Assembly: GCA_021521415.1 (NCBI GenBank)
Contig: JAIQDT010001101.1
Location: forward strand, 1-64,000
DNA: 64,000 nt
DNA from: Bidens hawaiensis
Taxonomy: Eukaryota > Streptophyta > Magnoliopsida > Asterales > Asteraceae
Direction of reading: 5' to 3'
Below the pieces are notes generated by a model that was given only the letters and a program-made list of their open reading frames with translations, was not told the origin of the DNA and searched no databases. The number at the start of each line of letters is the position of its first letter. Position 1 is the first letter of the stretch. Shown here one piece after another: positions 20,652 through 31,792 of the stretch. The translations under genes and the position numbers were made by a program.

Positions 20652-21100
20652 GAGTATACTGTAGTTTTCGTCACTTTGGTTTGTCCAAATATACAATTTT
20701 AGTCAAATAGTTTTAAATTTGTGATTTCCGTCCATGTGGTTTCATTTCATTTGTAATTAAACCCGAATTCATTAACCTCGTTAAGTCTGGTCGTTAAACC
20801 CATCAGCGTGCCCCTCATGTGAGGGGCAGTTTTATCCTTTTCTCCCCAAATAAACTCCGGTCTTAACTCGCAAGCCCCATCACATGAGAGGCTGGGGTGT
20901 ATTTGGGGGGAAGGGGACAAAACAACCCCTCACGTGAAGAGCACCCTGATAGGTTTAACAACCATACTTAACGGGATTAGTAAATTTGGGTTTAACTGCA
21001 AGTGAAATGAAACCACGGGGAGGAAAATCGCAAATTTAAAACAACTGGACCAAAATTGTAGATTTGGACAAACCATATAAATAAAAACCGCAATTCACTC
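20652..21100. mobile_element. palindromic MITE with 8-bp AT-rich target duplication
   Basis: Arms of about 190 bp are inverted copies (a GGTTTGTCCAAAT word on the left and ATTTGGACAAACC on the right). The centre pairs CCCCTCATGTGAGGGG with CCCCTCACGTGAAG-type segments. TTAAAAAA lies directly outside both ends (20644-20651 and 21101-21108). Non-coding. Superfamily uncertain (hAT or Mutator-like). Confidence 0.75.
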
Positions 21101-22376
21101 TTAAAAAATAATAACTACATCAATCTATCTAACTATAAACGAATATGAATTACATACCTAGCATGTATTCACGTATTTCATGTTTCATGCCTCATTCTTC
21201 CTAACGTATAAACATAACATAATCTATATTCTCATGATTCTTTACAATATTTATCCACAAAGAACTGAAGAGGAAACCAAAGTCATATAGTACTCTATCG
21301 ATAATGTGTATATATATCATAGTGGTAAAAGTCGTTAGGCAAATTTTTAGCGGCCGACTGGAGAGTTGGGTGTATTCGGAAATGGTATATAAAAACACAT
21401 TTAATTTTTAGATATTATATATGTCAAATGTCATAAGTTTACTAATATTTATAACAAAATAAGCGAATATTAATATAAATAAGATAAATACATTTTTAAT
21501 ACTAAAGTTTCTAAAATTTCCTATATAATAGTTAAAAAAAACTGATATTCTTTTTCTAATATTATATAAATATGAATTATTTTTATTTTTTAAATCAAAA
21601 TCGGCCTAAGTTGACCGACTAGATTTAATTATGGCTGAGTTTGATCACCTTTGATCAATTCTTATTAACTAGATAGAGTTAAAGAAACTCTCTCGGTGTC
21701 ATACCTTGTAGCGAATACTCATAGTCGGCTATAGGGTATGGCGGGGTAGTCGACAGCCACGGGCCCGGCACCCCGCTAGGCCCGAATTTTTATTTTTTTT
21801 AAATATATTTACTTTTACGAAAAAATTATATGTATATTAAATATTTCAACACAATTAGATGACCACTAGCTTGGTCTAGTGGTAATGGGTATGACATCTA
21901 ACCAAAGGGTTGTGGATTCTAATCTTATTTGAGACGTTTTTAAGTTAATTTTCCACAACATTTTTTACACAACTCAAATCATAATAAAGTAAGGCCATTT
22001 CGAATTAAATTGTTTAAACCCAAAAAAATGTTCATTTTGCTAAAGGCCCAAAAAAAATTATGTCTTTGGCCCAAAAAAATTTCGCATTCTCGGTGCCGGG
22101 CCTGCGAGTACTCAGGAAGTACTCGGCCTTATAGACCTACTTTTACAACATTGGTGTATATATATATATATATATATATAAGATTTATATAATGAAGTCA
22201 TTGGTTTGGTTAAACGAAGACAACATCACACGCCATTTGACTCATGTATATACTATAAAGAATTATAGTTATGAATCATATTTAATTATCAACTTATATT
22301 GTTTTCCATAAATAAAATGCTAAAATAATAAAGTAGTGTATTAGCTAAACCAACTAGAATAATGTCATACCCAACC
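21101..22376. other. intergenic with a tRNA-derived SINE-like segment
   Basis: At 21872-21882 TGGTCTAGTGG resembles a tRNA box A. At about 21915-21925 GATTCTAATCT resembles box B at normal spacing, so 21860-21940 looks like a SINE head. A (TA)n run covers about 22155-22182. No gene is seen before the dirigent promoter. Confidence 0.5.
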
Positions 22377-22405
22377 CTCTATATTTATTCAAACACAGGT
22401 TGCAC

Positions 22406-22412
22406 ATATATA
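22406..22412 (+). promoter_or_regulatory. TATA box of the dirigent gene
   Basis: TATATAA, about 45-50 bp before the start codon. A second TATATTTA lies at about 22379. The first would give a very short leader. Confidence 0.4.
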
Positions 22413-22456
22413 AGCACCAATCAGGATCGATACACACATGTACATCAAAGATCAAT

Positions 22457-23032
22457 ATGGTGAATGCATGTATAATCCTCATACTAAGCTCAATGATACT
22501 CTTGGCCATACCTTTAGTCCATAGCCTTGACCAAGACCCCATAGCCATAGAACAATGGTTCAATAACCTACCGAACATGACCCCAAAGCTAACCCACCTC
22601 CACTTCTATCTACACGACTTAGTAAGTGGCTCTAACCCCACAGTGTATAGAGTTGCCCAATCCAACATCACCAACACCTCTCCAACCGGTTTTGGTTTCA
22701 TTGCTATGGCTGATGACATGCTCACCACGGGACCTGAACCCAACTCTCCTGTCATGGGCCATGCGCAAGGCATATATGGTTCGGCGTGCTTAGAAGAGGC
22801 CGGCTTGCTTATGACCATGAACTTGGTTTTAACTGGACCAGATTATAATGGCAGTACTCTCGGTCTTTTGGGGCGGAACCGAGTGTTTCATACGTATCGT
22901 GAGATGCCGATTGTTGGTGGCTCTGGTGTTTTTAGGATGGCAAGGGGTGTCGCCACCGCAAAAACTTATAATTTTAATCTTACATCCGGTGACGCAGTTG
23001 TGGAATATAATGTTATGGTTCAACATTATTAG
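22457..23032 (+). CDS. dirigent-like protein
   Basis: Dirigent proteins are secreted apoplastic proteins that steer the stereochemistry of coupling of phenoxy radicals, as in lignan, lignin or terpenoid-derived metabolite formation. The 191-residue intronless frame has the usual length. Residues 1-23 form a signal peptide (hydrophobic ACIILILSSMILLAIPL). The dirigent motifs follow: FYLHDLVSG..P at 49-57, FGFIAMADD..TTGPE, VMGHAQGIYGSACLEEAGL, the NGSTLGLLGRN turn, then the highly conserved YREMPIVGGSGVFRMARGVA. Several N-glycosylation sites are visible (NIT, NTS, NGS, NLT). The start was taken at the ATG just before the signal peptide, not the in-frame ATG 57 bases upstream. It stands alone among repeats, with no neighbouring family member. 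It looks intact. Confidence 0.93.
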   Translation: MVNACIILILSSMILLAIPLVHSLDQDPIAIEQWFNNLPNMTPKLTHLHFYLHDLVSGSNPTVYRVAQSNITNTSPTGFGFIAMADDMLTTGPEPNSPVMGHAQGIYGSACLEEAGLLMTMNLVLTGPDYNGSTLGLLGRNRVFHTYREMPIVGGSGVFRMARGVATAKTYNFNLTSGDAVVEYNVMVQHY

Positions 23033-24204
23033 TCTTATTGGAATATAAAACTTGTTTGTTTGAGTAACTATGATATAATCAGTAAATTTCCATCTATATA
23101 TCAGTCTCATTCACTTGATATACCTCTAAATTCAAGCTTAATTATTACTAATAACAAATACTGAAAAATAGACCACAAAAAAAGGCCTCGTAATTAATAT
23201 TCTTCAAGAATTCAATGGATAAGAAAGAAACTCTATGAAATCAAATGTTTTGCAACCAATCAATAAATAGATAACATTATCAATTTCTCACATAATTGGA
23301 TTCTATGAAGTTGATGTTACTTTTGTCTTTTAATGAGGCAACTTCTACTTGGACTTCAAAAGGTCCCATTAATCACTCAATGAGTACCTAAAGAAAGGCA
23401 ATCGTGCTTCTCAAGTGGGTACCAAGATGTCTATACACGTATAGTTAAATAGTATTAATAGACTATTATATTCTTTTGGCTAAACATGATATGCAAAATG
23501 ATAAATACTAATAGGCTTGTAGACTATTGGTATATTATCAATGTATATGTAAATATGATTCTTCTAAAGTGATTTTTATAGTCGTATGATGAACAAAACT
23601 ATATGTTTAAAATTAGGTTTGCGTGTCATGTGCGTTAGCTGGGTATAAAATAAAAACAAAAGATGTTTTTTGTTCCCATCACGTCTTCAATCTTTTCAGA
23701 CTAATTACCACCCAAAAGGTTTGTTTAAGTGTCCTTATGGGGACATCCTCGTAGTAAAGTGGTGTAATTCTCAACTAAATGGTTGTAAATTCAAGTCATG
23801 TGGAGTGCAAGTATGATGATTTCATGTGTAAAGTATGTGTAGAGTAGATAGTGTATTCGTTGATAAAAAGTGCTTGTTTAAGAATAATATGTGTATTGGT
23901 TTTTCTTTTTCTTATTTTTTCCATATGCATTGGCTCGTCAATGAAAAACTGAAGGTTCCTCGTATGAAAAACTGAAGGTTCCTCGTAGACATATTACTAG
24001 CTACCCATTGGCCACTGTGACCGTTGAAACTTATCATCAATAACAACTTCAACCAATTCGCGACTGTTTTTAAAAAGATTTTAACCAATTTACGACATTT
24101 GATTTTACATTTTATAGATATTGCAGTGTGTTTGGAGCTTAAGTCTGAGTTAAGAGGACAGCCTCTTCAGTCTTCACAAACCAAGCCTAAAGAAACACCA
24201 AATC
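23033..24204. other. intergenic with a SINE-like segment
   Basis: A box A-like TAGTAAAGTGG at 23752-23762 and a box B-like AATTCAAGTC at about 23788-23797 suggest a tRNA-derived SINE. Near 23942 a short AAAACTGAAGGTTCCTCGT word is duplicated. No gene seen. Confidence 0.45.
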
Positions 24205-24700
24205 AACCCTGAGGGGGTTAGTTTAATATCTCAACCGAGTGATGAGTGGATTAAGATTGCTTAACCTGCAAAACAGAACACTGTGAACTCATTACGAGAA
24301 GGGGAATGGAGGGTTCTTCTCGTAACCACCATTCATCGTGAGAATCAGTATGGTAAGTTGTAGTAATTATTTGAGAGAATAAGTTGTTGATCCTTTTACC
24401 ATTAGCCTTGCATGGGTATTTATAGCCGACATGGTCGAGTATGATTGGTCCAACTATCCCTCCTAATAGAACCTTCTATTTACATAGCTGAGCATGTTAG
24501 AGGTTTCTGATTGGCTATAATAGCTGGCCTACGGAGATACATGTCATTGCTAGTACAACGATGGCTTCCTGTGATTGGTCTAACGTGCGATCGTGAGCAT
24601 TATAGGAATCTTAGGTTGTGATTGGTTTCTAATCCTTTGCCATGCGATGTCCAACCTTTTATATCCATTACGTCCCCCGCTTAACTCTTTGAGTTATTCT
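24205..24700 (-). mobile_element. decayed LTR fragment related to the Tat element 1 LTR
   Basis: It shares with the element 1 LTR, in the same order: a GGGGGTTA opening, CCTGCAAAACAGA, a GAGAAGGGG...TTCTTCTCGTAACCACC..TC..CGTGAGAATCAG block, and TATTTATAGCCGA, which includes the minus-strand TATA region. Spacing and base sequence have drifted. No internal domains follow, so it is a solo or broken LTR. Confidence 0.55.
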
Positions 24701-24792
24701 ATCTTATGTATTTCTTCCGTGGGTAAAGTTACCTCCCCTACAAAAGATATTTCGCGTCCCACGGTTGGTTGGCTTTGCCTTCCAGTCTCAAA

Positions 24793-24888
24793 GAGTGTTT
24801 CGTGGGTGGTTTATAACCCTAGCTCCACAAAGCCTGAAAAGAGTGTTTCGTGGGTGGTTTATAACCCTAGGTCCACAAAGCCTAAAAA
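24793..24888. repeat. 48-bp tandem duplication
   Basis: Two near-identical units start GAGTGTTTCGTGGGTGGT at 24793 and 24841, each ending CCACAAAGCCT.AAAA. Confidence 0.9.
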
Positions 24889-26047
24889 GTGTAACATCAA
24901 ATCGTAAAGTTAACCTCTAAATGAATTTGTAAACTATAATTAAACAAATTGGATTGTTATTATTTATTAAAGAGATTTAATAAAATTTGTGTTTCTTGTT
25001 TAATTATAAGGAGGTTAAAGGATTTAACAGTTTTGTCTTTTTTGAGGACTACAAAACTCGAACGCGAGAACTTTGTATGCTCTCATCAAAAGAATCAAAC
25101 TCAAAGGATTTCTACTTTTCAAGCAACTTGAACATACATTTTTCAAGTGAATTTCATGCTAATTGATAATCTCCACGGTAACTGCTACAGATACTCTCAA
25201 AGCAGATACGACACAAACTATTTAAGCAATTCGTATAAAACATGTGGCCGTAGCGTTCTGTTACAACACGCTATTCATATTTTCCATTGTATTTATTTTA
25301 ACCGTATTGTAAGTTTTTCATATTGTATTTGCTTACTTGTATATATAATTGTAACTTGTTTATAAACCATGAACAAAATCAATTATTTGAATGTTCTTAG
25401 TGTGAATCATGTACATAAAAGACCATTTACAAAAGTATATTAGTTTGTATATTTAAGACCATTCAAGGATAAAGTAGTAAACAAATTCATATTTTACACC
25501 ATTTTCAAAAACATTAGAATGTGAATTTTGATAAAGTTGAATATTTTGGTAGAATGGCCCCATGCATTGAATCAAATACTATACATTGTAAGAAACAAGT
25601 ATATAGTAGGAAATAAAAACATCCAAGCATAAACAACCAAGAGCTATCATCATTCAAGAACAAACCAAACCTACTCAATCATATATTATGGGCAGCTTCA
25701 TCTAGTTTAATGCATAGTATGAGCAAACTAATGGCCCACTTTATGCCATTGATTACAAAGTAATACAGTATATCTATCTAGGGTTATGCTTGGTGGTGGA
25801 CGTTAGAGACTTAGAGGCAATGCTAGAGATGTAGCAATGGCGACGATCTTGGTTGGTATTAGTTTTCAAAGGCGGGTGATAGTCTGACGGTCAAGGTTAA
25901 TTGACAACAAGGTAGATGTTATGTGGTTGTTGAGGTTGACCGATCATAATAGTTGTGTGGTGGTGGTGAGGTTGGTTAGTGGCAGAGCCATGAATTATTT
26001 TTTACGGGTCTCGATCTATTTTCGGTTTTATATAGAATGTATATTAT
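24889..26047. other. intergenic, no gene seen
   Basis: AT-rich; several short frames lack any recognisable motif. 25790-25985 is G/T-rich with GGTGG words. Confidence 0.5.
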
Positions 26048-26348
26048 TGTTGGGTTCGTAGGCCTTGTTGGTCCGGTTTATCATTTGAAGTCCAAAGGGC
26101 AGACGAGTGTAGGGTGGCCAGACCGGAGCCCGACCCGGTTTGGTTTTCTTGTTCAGTAATTTACAAACCCTAGTTCAATTTCTATTTAAACATCGCTATG
26201 TACTTGTAATTATTTGTCACTCAATAAATAATACCTAGTTGCCACCCGTTGATGTAGGTCAGTTTAGACCAAACCACGGTAAATCCCCGTGCCCGTTTAT
26301 TGCTTTCGTGTTTGTGTTCGGTTCGTGCGTGTGTGTTTAATCTTAACA
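26048..26348 (+). repeat. 5' LTR of the copia element
   Basis: 301 bp with TG...CA ends. It carries AATAAATAATACC about 115 bp from its end, a likely polyadenylation region. Matches 27964-28262. Confidence 0.9.
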
Positions 26349-26350
26349 AG

Positions 26351-26362
26351 TGGTATCGGAGC
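26351..26362 (+). promoter_or_regulatory. primer-binding site (initiator tRNA-Met)
   Basis: TGGTATCGGAGC, one base from the plant copia consensus TGGTATCAGAGC, two bases after the LTR. Confidence 0.9.
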
Positions 26363-26400
26363 AGATTGAAGTGCTACTTTGTTAGAAAGACTTTGATGTA

Positions 26401-27118
26401 GTGCTTGAGGATGAAAAACCAGAAAATTTGTCAGAAGCAGAGTGGAAGAAGTTAGACAAGAAAGCTAGGGCTTGTATTACATTGTCGTCGTCGGAAGATG
26501 TGGCGTTTAACATCATGAAAGAAACCACAGCCCGTGGTATGATAGAGACACTATCCAACATGTATGAGAAGCCTTCGGCAGCGAATAAAGTCTATCTTAT
26601 CCGAGAGCTAGTGACAACAAGAATGATAGAGGGTGGATCAGTTACAACGCATGTTAATAATCTTAATTTGATCTTGTCTCGCTTAGTGTCAGATGACATT
26701 AAGTTTGATGATGAAGTTCAAGGCCTATTGTAATTATACTTTTTGCCTGACAGTTGGTCGCAAACAGTGACTGCGGTTTGTAGTTCATCTACAAAAATTA
26801 CTTTTGATGGGATTTGGGATTTGATTCTTGGAGAAGATTCAAGACGCAGAAGTTCGGCTGAATCATCAAGATATATGTTAGTCACAGAAGGCAGAGGTAG
26901 GGGAAAACAACGAGGTAGTGGGACCAGGAAGATGAGTCAGTCAAGGACTCGTAAAGATATTGAATGTTGGGGTTGTAAAGAGAAGGGACACTTCAGGAAT
27001 CAGTGTTCGGATGGTAAGAAAGAGGTGAACGTTACAGAAGACGAAACAGATGACGGGGTCACTAGTGATGAGGCTTTGGTTTGCAGTGTTGAGAGTAACG
27101 TTGATGCTTGGGTGATGG
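26401..27118 (+). pseudogene. copia Gag (N-terminus missing)
   Basis: Reads as the central and C-terminal part of copia Gag: LSEAEWKKLDKKARACITLSS, then MYEKPSAANKVYLIRELVTTRM and LNLILSRLVS. A CCHC zinc knuckle (CWGCKEKGHFRNQC) lies at about 26965-27006. The expected first part (GxNFxxW-type) is deleted between the primer site and 26401, and no proper ATG remains. TAA at 26731-26733 interrupts the frame, with Gag resuming in the same frame. A one-base insertion near 27117 shifts it out of the protease frame. Confidence 0.85.
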
Positions 27119-27574
27119 GATTTTGGTGCATCGTTTCATGCCATTTACTGTAGTGAAACGATGAAGAATCTAAAGTTTGGGGATTTTGGAAAGGTTCGAC
27201 TAGCGAAAGATGATATTTGAGAGGTTACGGGTATGAGATATGTTGATTTGATAACTTCAGCTGGTACTTCTTGGACTTTGAAATATGTGAGGGTTATTCC
27301 AAGTTTAAAGAAACGTTTGATTTCAGTTGGGCAGTTGAATGACCAGGGGCACAATGTTAAGTTCGGGAATGGGCAGTGGAAGGTAGTCAAAGGGAATCTC
27401 ATGGTTGCTCGTGGCAAGAAAATGGGTTCGTTGTATATGGTCGATATGTCATCAAAAGGAGTGGATCCAGTTTTGGTGAAAGACAAAATCCGGTTCACAG
27501 AATCTCGTGGGCAGAAGAAGGTTCGTTTTGCAAGTAACAAACCTAGAGCCAGAGTGAAGATTCAGGATGAATGA
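27119..27574 (+). pseudogene. copia protease and GAG-pre-integrase segment
   Basis: After the frameshift the frame reads DFGASFHA, matching the copia protease active site D-S-G-A-S-x-H with Ser changed to Phe. Then come a stop near 27218, the ITSAGTSWTLKYVRVIPSLKKRLISVGQL segment of protease, and KGNLMVARGKKMGSLYMVD, typical of the region just before integrase. It ends at a TGA at 27572. No integrase zinc finger follows. Confidence 0.8.
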
Positions 27575-27963
27575 GCTAGGAATGTTAAATCACTCAAAGG
27601 ACATCATGATAGTGGGAACACAAGTCGTGTTTCAGTTATAGTTCTAGGTCAACAGTAGATTAAGAAAACCCGTATTCCAGCAGTAAAAGTCTATCCAGTA
27701 GATTAGTTGCTGAATATGGAGAATGTTTGTTCTCAGGGTATCTCGGGATCCGGTAGTTTGTTTCAACGGGAGCCGATAGGGACAAAGAACGGGCCAGGGG
27801 TAGTTTTAGCCATGATTGACGTGTTGGAGCTCCGGGGAGCTTCAACGGGCCTTCAGGTTAATTTATGAGAAGGCGGCGACAACTAGAAGATGTTTAACGT
27901 TCGGTTTACAGAAGTACAATCAGGAGTGCAGGCGAGAGTACTCAAGGCCTCCAAGTGGGATAT
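27575..27963 (+). other. copia element remnant between pre-integrase and 3' LTR
   Basis: No integrase or reverse transcriptase motif is seen in any frame. The segment joins the pre-integrase stub to the region before the 3' LTR, so the deletion breakpoint lies here. Confidence 0.5.
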
Positions 27964-28262
27964 TGTTAGGTTCGTAGGCCTTGTTGGCCCGGTTTATCAT
28001 TTAAAGTCCAAAGGGCAGACGAGTATAGGGTGGCCAGACCGAAGCTCGACCCGGTTTGGTTTTCTTGTTCAGTTATTTATAAACCCTAGTTCAATTTCTA
28101 TTTAAACATCGCTATATACTTGTAATTATTTGTCACTCAATAAAGAATACCTAGTTGCCACCCGTTGACATAGGCCAGTTTAGACCTAAACACGTTAAAT
28201 ACTCGTATTCGTTTATTGCTTTCTTGTTTGTGCTCGGTTCGTGTGTATGTTTAATCCTAACA
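27964..28262 (+). repeat. 3' LTR of the copia element
   Basis: 299 bp, nearly identical to 26048-26348 with scattered substitutions. Confidence 0.9.
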
Positions 28263-29065
28263 ATTACCATATTAACGAACGAACCCATTCTTTTTCGATG
28301 ATCGAACCCATTATCATTGAAAAAAAAGAACAATTGAAGATATAGTCATAGTGGTGTTTTTAGATTTTGCTTCAGCGGACTAACTCTGGTTCTAAATAAT
28401 AAAGATAAAGAAGAAGGGTTAGAAGAAGACCCTAGAGTATAAATAAAGGTCATTATACAAAAGCCAAAACCAAGCTTAAATAACAACAAACTTAATCGAG
28501 AAGTGGCCGCATTGCACACTCATCATTTAATTCAATAGTTTAAAGCAATTTTATAATGTTTCTTGTTTTCTATAAATTGTTTCATGATATATCTATTTTA
28601 GTATTTTACGATGTAGCTTTATCGGTTTTATTAGTTAATCAATAACCTTGATAAGTTCCATACAATGATTTTAATTTTTGTTATTGTTAAAGTAATCTGT
28701 TTGGTTAACATTCGACTATAGAAAACCGTTAACATCGTTTTGTTTATTGTTTAACTTTCTTTTCTTTATTGCTACAATAACTTTGTGTTTGTGTATTGTT
28801 TTCACAACTTTTGTCGACTACGAAAAAACAAATTTATATAAAGGCACACCTTTTAATACTCGTTCGGGGCGCCCGAAAATCTTGAATACAACCCTAAATA
28901 AATCAAAGACTGAAAAACACTGAACTCATCGAAAACAATTCCTGTTCCGTCACTGGGTTATATGCAATATTAGAAGAAATATAAATGTGTAAATATTGAG
29001 TTGCTAAGAGGCTTATATTTATAAAGATGAAATAATGTTGGAGTAAGTAAAAATTTTTACAAAAC
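28263..29065. other. intergenic, no gene seen
   Basis: AT-rich DNA between the copia element and the second Tat element. Confidence 0.5.
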
Positions 29066-29070
29066 ATACT
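29066..29070. repeat. target site duplication of Tat element 2 (left)
   Basis: ATACT, repeated at 40360-40364 directly after the other LTR. Confidence 0.85.
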
Positions 29071-29958
29071 TGTTTTGGACAAAAATCTGCTAAGGATCAA
29101 GTATCCAAATTTGTAAATGTGAGGTAAGGTGCTAACTCGATAATAACTAATGTATAAGTGAAATCTTGTTGAACTCGGCGATGTGATTACGAGGGAAAGA
29201 GCCCTTAACCAAGATAGTCTTACTTCGGTCAAAACTTATCAAGGTAATCTTTGGTCGAATCTCTTCGATCAAGGATTAACTAAGTAATCGTTGGTCGAAT
29301 CTTTTCGTTCAAGGATCAACAAGGTAACCTTTGGTCGATGAGTATGTGATTATCGTGATCTTCAGCACAAAAAACCCCCGGACGGTGAAAACTATCACCG
29401 TCGTTTATATTAGATAAAAAGGATGTTACAATCGTTGTGGAGTATATGATCGAGATTACAAAAGTAAGCTAGTGAATAGAGAGAATGTTTGTTTCTGCTC
29501 TAGTGTGTGATAGTACATGTGTGTATATCTAAATTAAATAAGAAAATATCACTAACAATACTCCCTAACTATCTGGAAGTCTTCCACTAGCCGCTCCACG
29601 ACCTTTGACCACGTGCCAATAGCCTTCCAGTAGCGAGATAAGCGAGAGAACGAGTCTTGTAGCCGTTGTTGATATTTAAACATCCATCTTCACATGAGTT
29701 CGTCCATTAACAGCTACGTTGAATTAGGATCCTGGATCCATGCTCCAGCTATAGAGTACTCTGTGAGGATAATTGATGCAAATACGTCTTAAGGTTGCCA
29801 CACCTGTCTAACACATCACCATACTAAACGCAATCATTAGTAAACAAGTAATACCGAGGATCGTCGATCCTTTATATCCTGATACATATTTCAAGGATAA
29901 ACTATCCATAAGATAGTCAAGGATAAAGGATCCTCAGTATAAAATTCATGGCCTAACA
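29071..29958 (-). repeat. 3' LTR of Tat element 2
   Basis: Plus-strand ends are TGTTTTGGAC and GGCCTAACA. Matches 39460-40359. Confidence 0.93.
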
Positions 29959-29973
29959 ATTGCCCCCAAAATG
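29959..29973 (-). promoter_or_regulatory. polypurine tract of Tat element 2
   Basis: On the minus strand ATTTTGGGGGCAAT lies directly against the LTR. Confidence 0.6.
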
Positions 29974-30092
29974 GCGGGTGACAGTGGAATACAGCTGTCA
30001 TTTTGAAATTCAAAATTGCTGCGAAAACTGATAGATGAGACGGTTTTGACAGAATATTTACCATTTAACCCCCAAGGTTAATTATAACCGTC

Positions 30093-30099
30093 TATATAT
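30093..30099 (+). promoter_or_regulatory. TATA box of the antisense gene of Tat element 2
   Basis: TATATAT, 86 bp before the ATG at 30185. This is the same arrangement as in element 1. Confidence 0.5.
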
Positions 30100-30184
30100 G
30101 CCGCCCTATATCTTTGATTATATACACGCCTTCTTCCGACGCATCAGGTATCCTTCCTACCTTTCTCTCTTATTTTCTTTAACC

Positions 30185-31792
30185 ATGTCTGCTGCTTCGT
30201 CTTCTTCTTCTCCGTCTTCCACTAAGCCCTCCGAACAAATTTCCAACTGACTGCGTGTTGTCGGAAATGGAACCTCAGTGCCTCATTGCCAATCCGTCAG
30301 TCGAGATTTGCAAGTTCACGGATCCCGAGGTCGACGGTTTTCACTCGTTATTTCCTCCGAAAACCCTATTCCGACCCTACGAATCCAGTGTCAGGTGCGA
30401 TGTGTACTCCAAGGTTTGGATCTGTTTTCCAGCGACTCCATTTCTGATCGGCTACAAGTACCCTTTTCCATCTTTTACCCAAAGGTTTTTCGACTCTACC
30501 GGCATATCCTACATACAGGCTATGCCGATGGTTTGAAGGGTTCTCAGCACTATCGAGAGAATCATTGAAGAGGAGAAAATCGATTTCGGCCTTCCCGAGT
30601 TATCATACTTATACACCCTTACTACCCACGATCCCGCTCGTTTCATCTTCAAATCCAAGCACTGACAGCCCCATCCGATCTTAAAAGCCACTCTAAATTA
30701 TTCCGTGTGGAGGAATCAATTTTTCTTCGTAAAACGTGATTCAATACCGAGGGGAACTGATCTTCCTTCAACGTGGGTCACGAAGGGTAGGATCCTGGAT
30801 CCTTAAGTAATAGCAGGATCCTTTATGCTTCTATTTTAATCCTTATTCTTTCTTGTTGTCTACAGTTGAGGACTTCGCTTCATTGAGTAAACTACCTGGA
30901 ACAGAAGAGAAAGCAAACGGTTCTTAGCACTGGATACCGAAGTTAGGACCTTTCAAGCTCGATTTGTTGAAGGTTTTTGTGATATCTCCTCAAGTTCAAG
31001 CATGTCAAGAAAGTTAATAATTTTAAGGTAAATAAAAAAAATAGAACACTTATCTGTCGATTTTTCTTCTACAGGCACCAAGAAATCAGGAAAGTCCGCT
31101 CTCAAGTTCTCCCTAGATGACATCGACTATATGGTTACTTCTCCTGCTGTCAAGAAGGAGGCTTCAAAGGCAGACACCAGCTCCGAGGCCAAGACTGCCA
31201 CGACCAGGGCCAAGTCCGCAGCTTCCAAGAGGAAACGATCCTCTGATCCAGAGACCCATTATGACATTGTCAACTCTGTAAGTATACTGTATTCTGTCCT
31301 TTAGTATTTTAGGATCCAATATTGTCCCAATTCTGATATGAAATTTATTGATAGGCTGTGACCGCTATGAGGGATCACTATGAAAAGACTATCCATCAGA
31401 TGAGCGAGAAAATGTCAGGGTTAGGGAAGGCTGTGGTTGTTAAGGACAAGGCTATGATCCAGCTCTCCAAGGAGAAGAAACAGTTGGAGGACCAACTATC
31501 CTTAGCCGAAGCCCAACGTCAAGAAGCAGTGGAGCAGGCGACTGATGAAGCCAAGGTGTGGGCTGCCAGGTCGGTATTCAAGGAGCGGATCAAGATGGCG
31601 AAGGAGGCCGGTGATCCTGCTTTTGACAAGTCGGCCTGGGATGTGGAGAAATGAAAGGCTGCTCTTGACGATCTTGGTGGTGAAGATGACGAGGAGATGG
31701 CTGAAGTCACCGAGGCTGGGACTAGTGGCGTTAAGGAGGCGGTTGAAGTTGGCAAGGGAGAAGGTGATGCTGCGGTTGAGGATGCAGCTTAA
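30185..31792 (+). pseudogene. decayed antisense gene of Tat element 2
   Basis: It starts MSAASSSSS, loses frame within about 25 codons, then reads as a domain related to the element 1 antisense protein family (WICFPATPFLIGYKYPFPSF, STGISYIQAMPM). Two TGA codons stand where Trp fits (30534-30536, 30663-30665). Introns are suggested by CTACAG acceptors near 30863 and 31074 and by a GTAAGT donor at 31279 paired with a GATAG acceptor before 31355. The last exon codes a Lys/Glu/Gln-rich coiled coil (AMRDHYEKTIHQMSEKMSG...) with a third TGA at 31652 (after DVEK) and the natural TAA at 31790-31792. AATAAA follows at about 31880. It lies tail-to-tail with pol, as in element 1. Confidence 0.75.

Larger units (their letters stand above)
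26048..28262 (+). mobile_element. internally deleted Ty1/copia LTR retrotransposon
   Basis: LTRs at 26048-26348 (TGTTGGGTTCG...CTTAACA) and 27964-28262 (TGTTAGGTTCG...CCTAACA), nearly identical. The flanking pentamers ATTAT and ATTAC match at 4 of 5. A primer-binding site complementary to initiator tRNA-Met follows the 5' LTR at 26351. Only Gag, protease and the pre-integrase segment remain. Integrase, reverse transcriptase and RNase H are missing, so the copy is non-autonomous and was possibly mobilised in trans. Confidence 0.9.

Noticed and set aside
21872..21925. A functional tRNA gene
   Set aside because: Box A and B-like words are present but no cloverleaf or anticodon arm could be drawn. 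A SINE head fits better.
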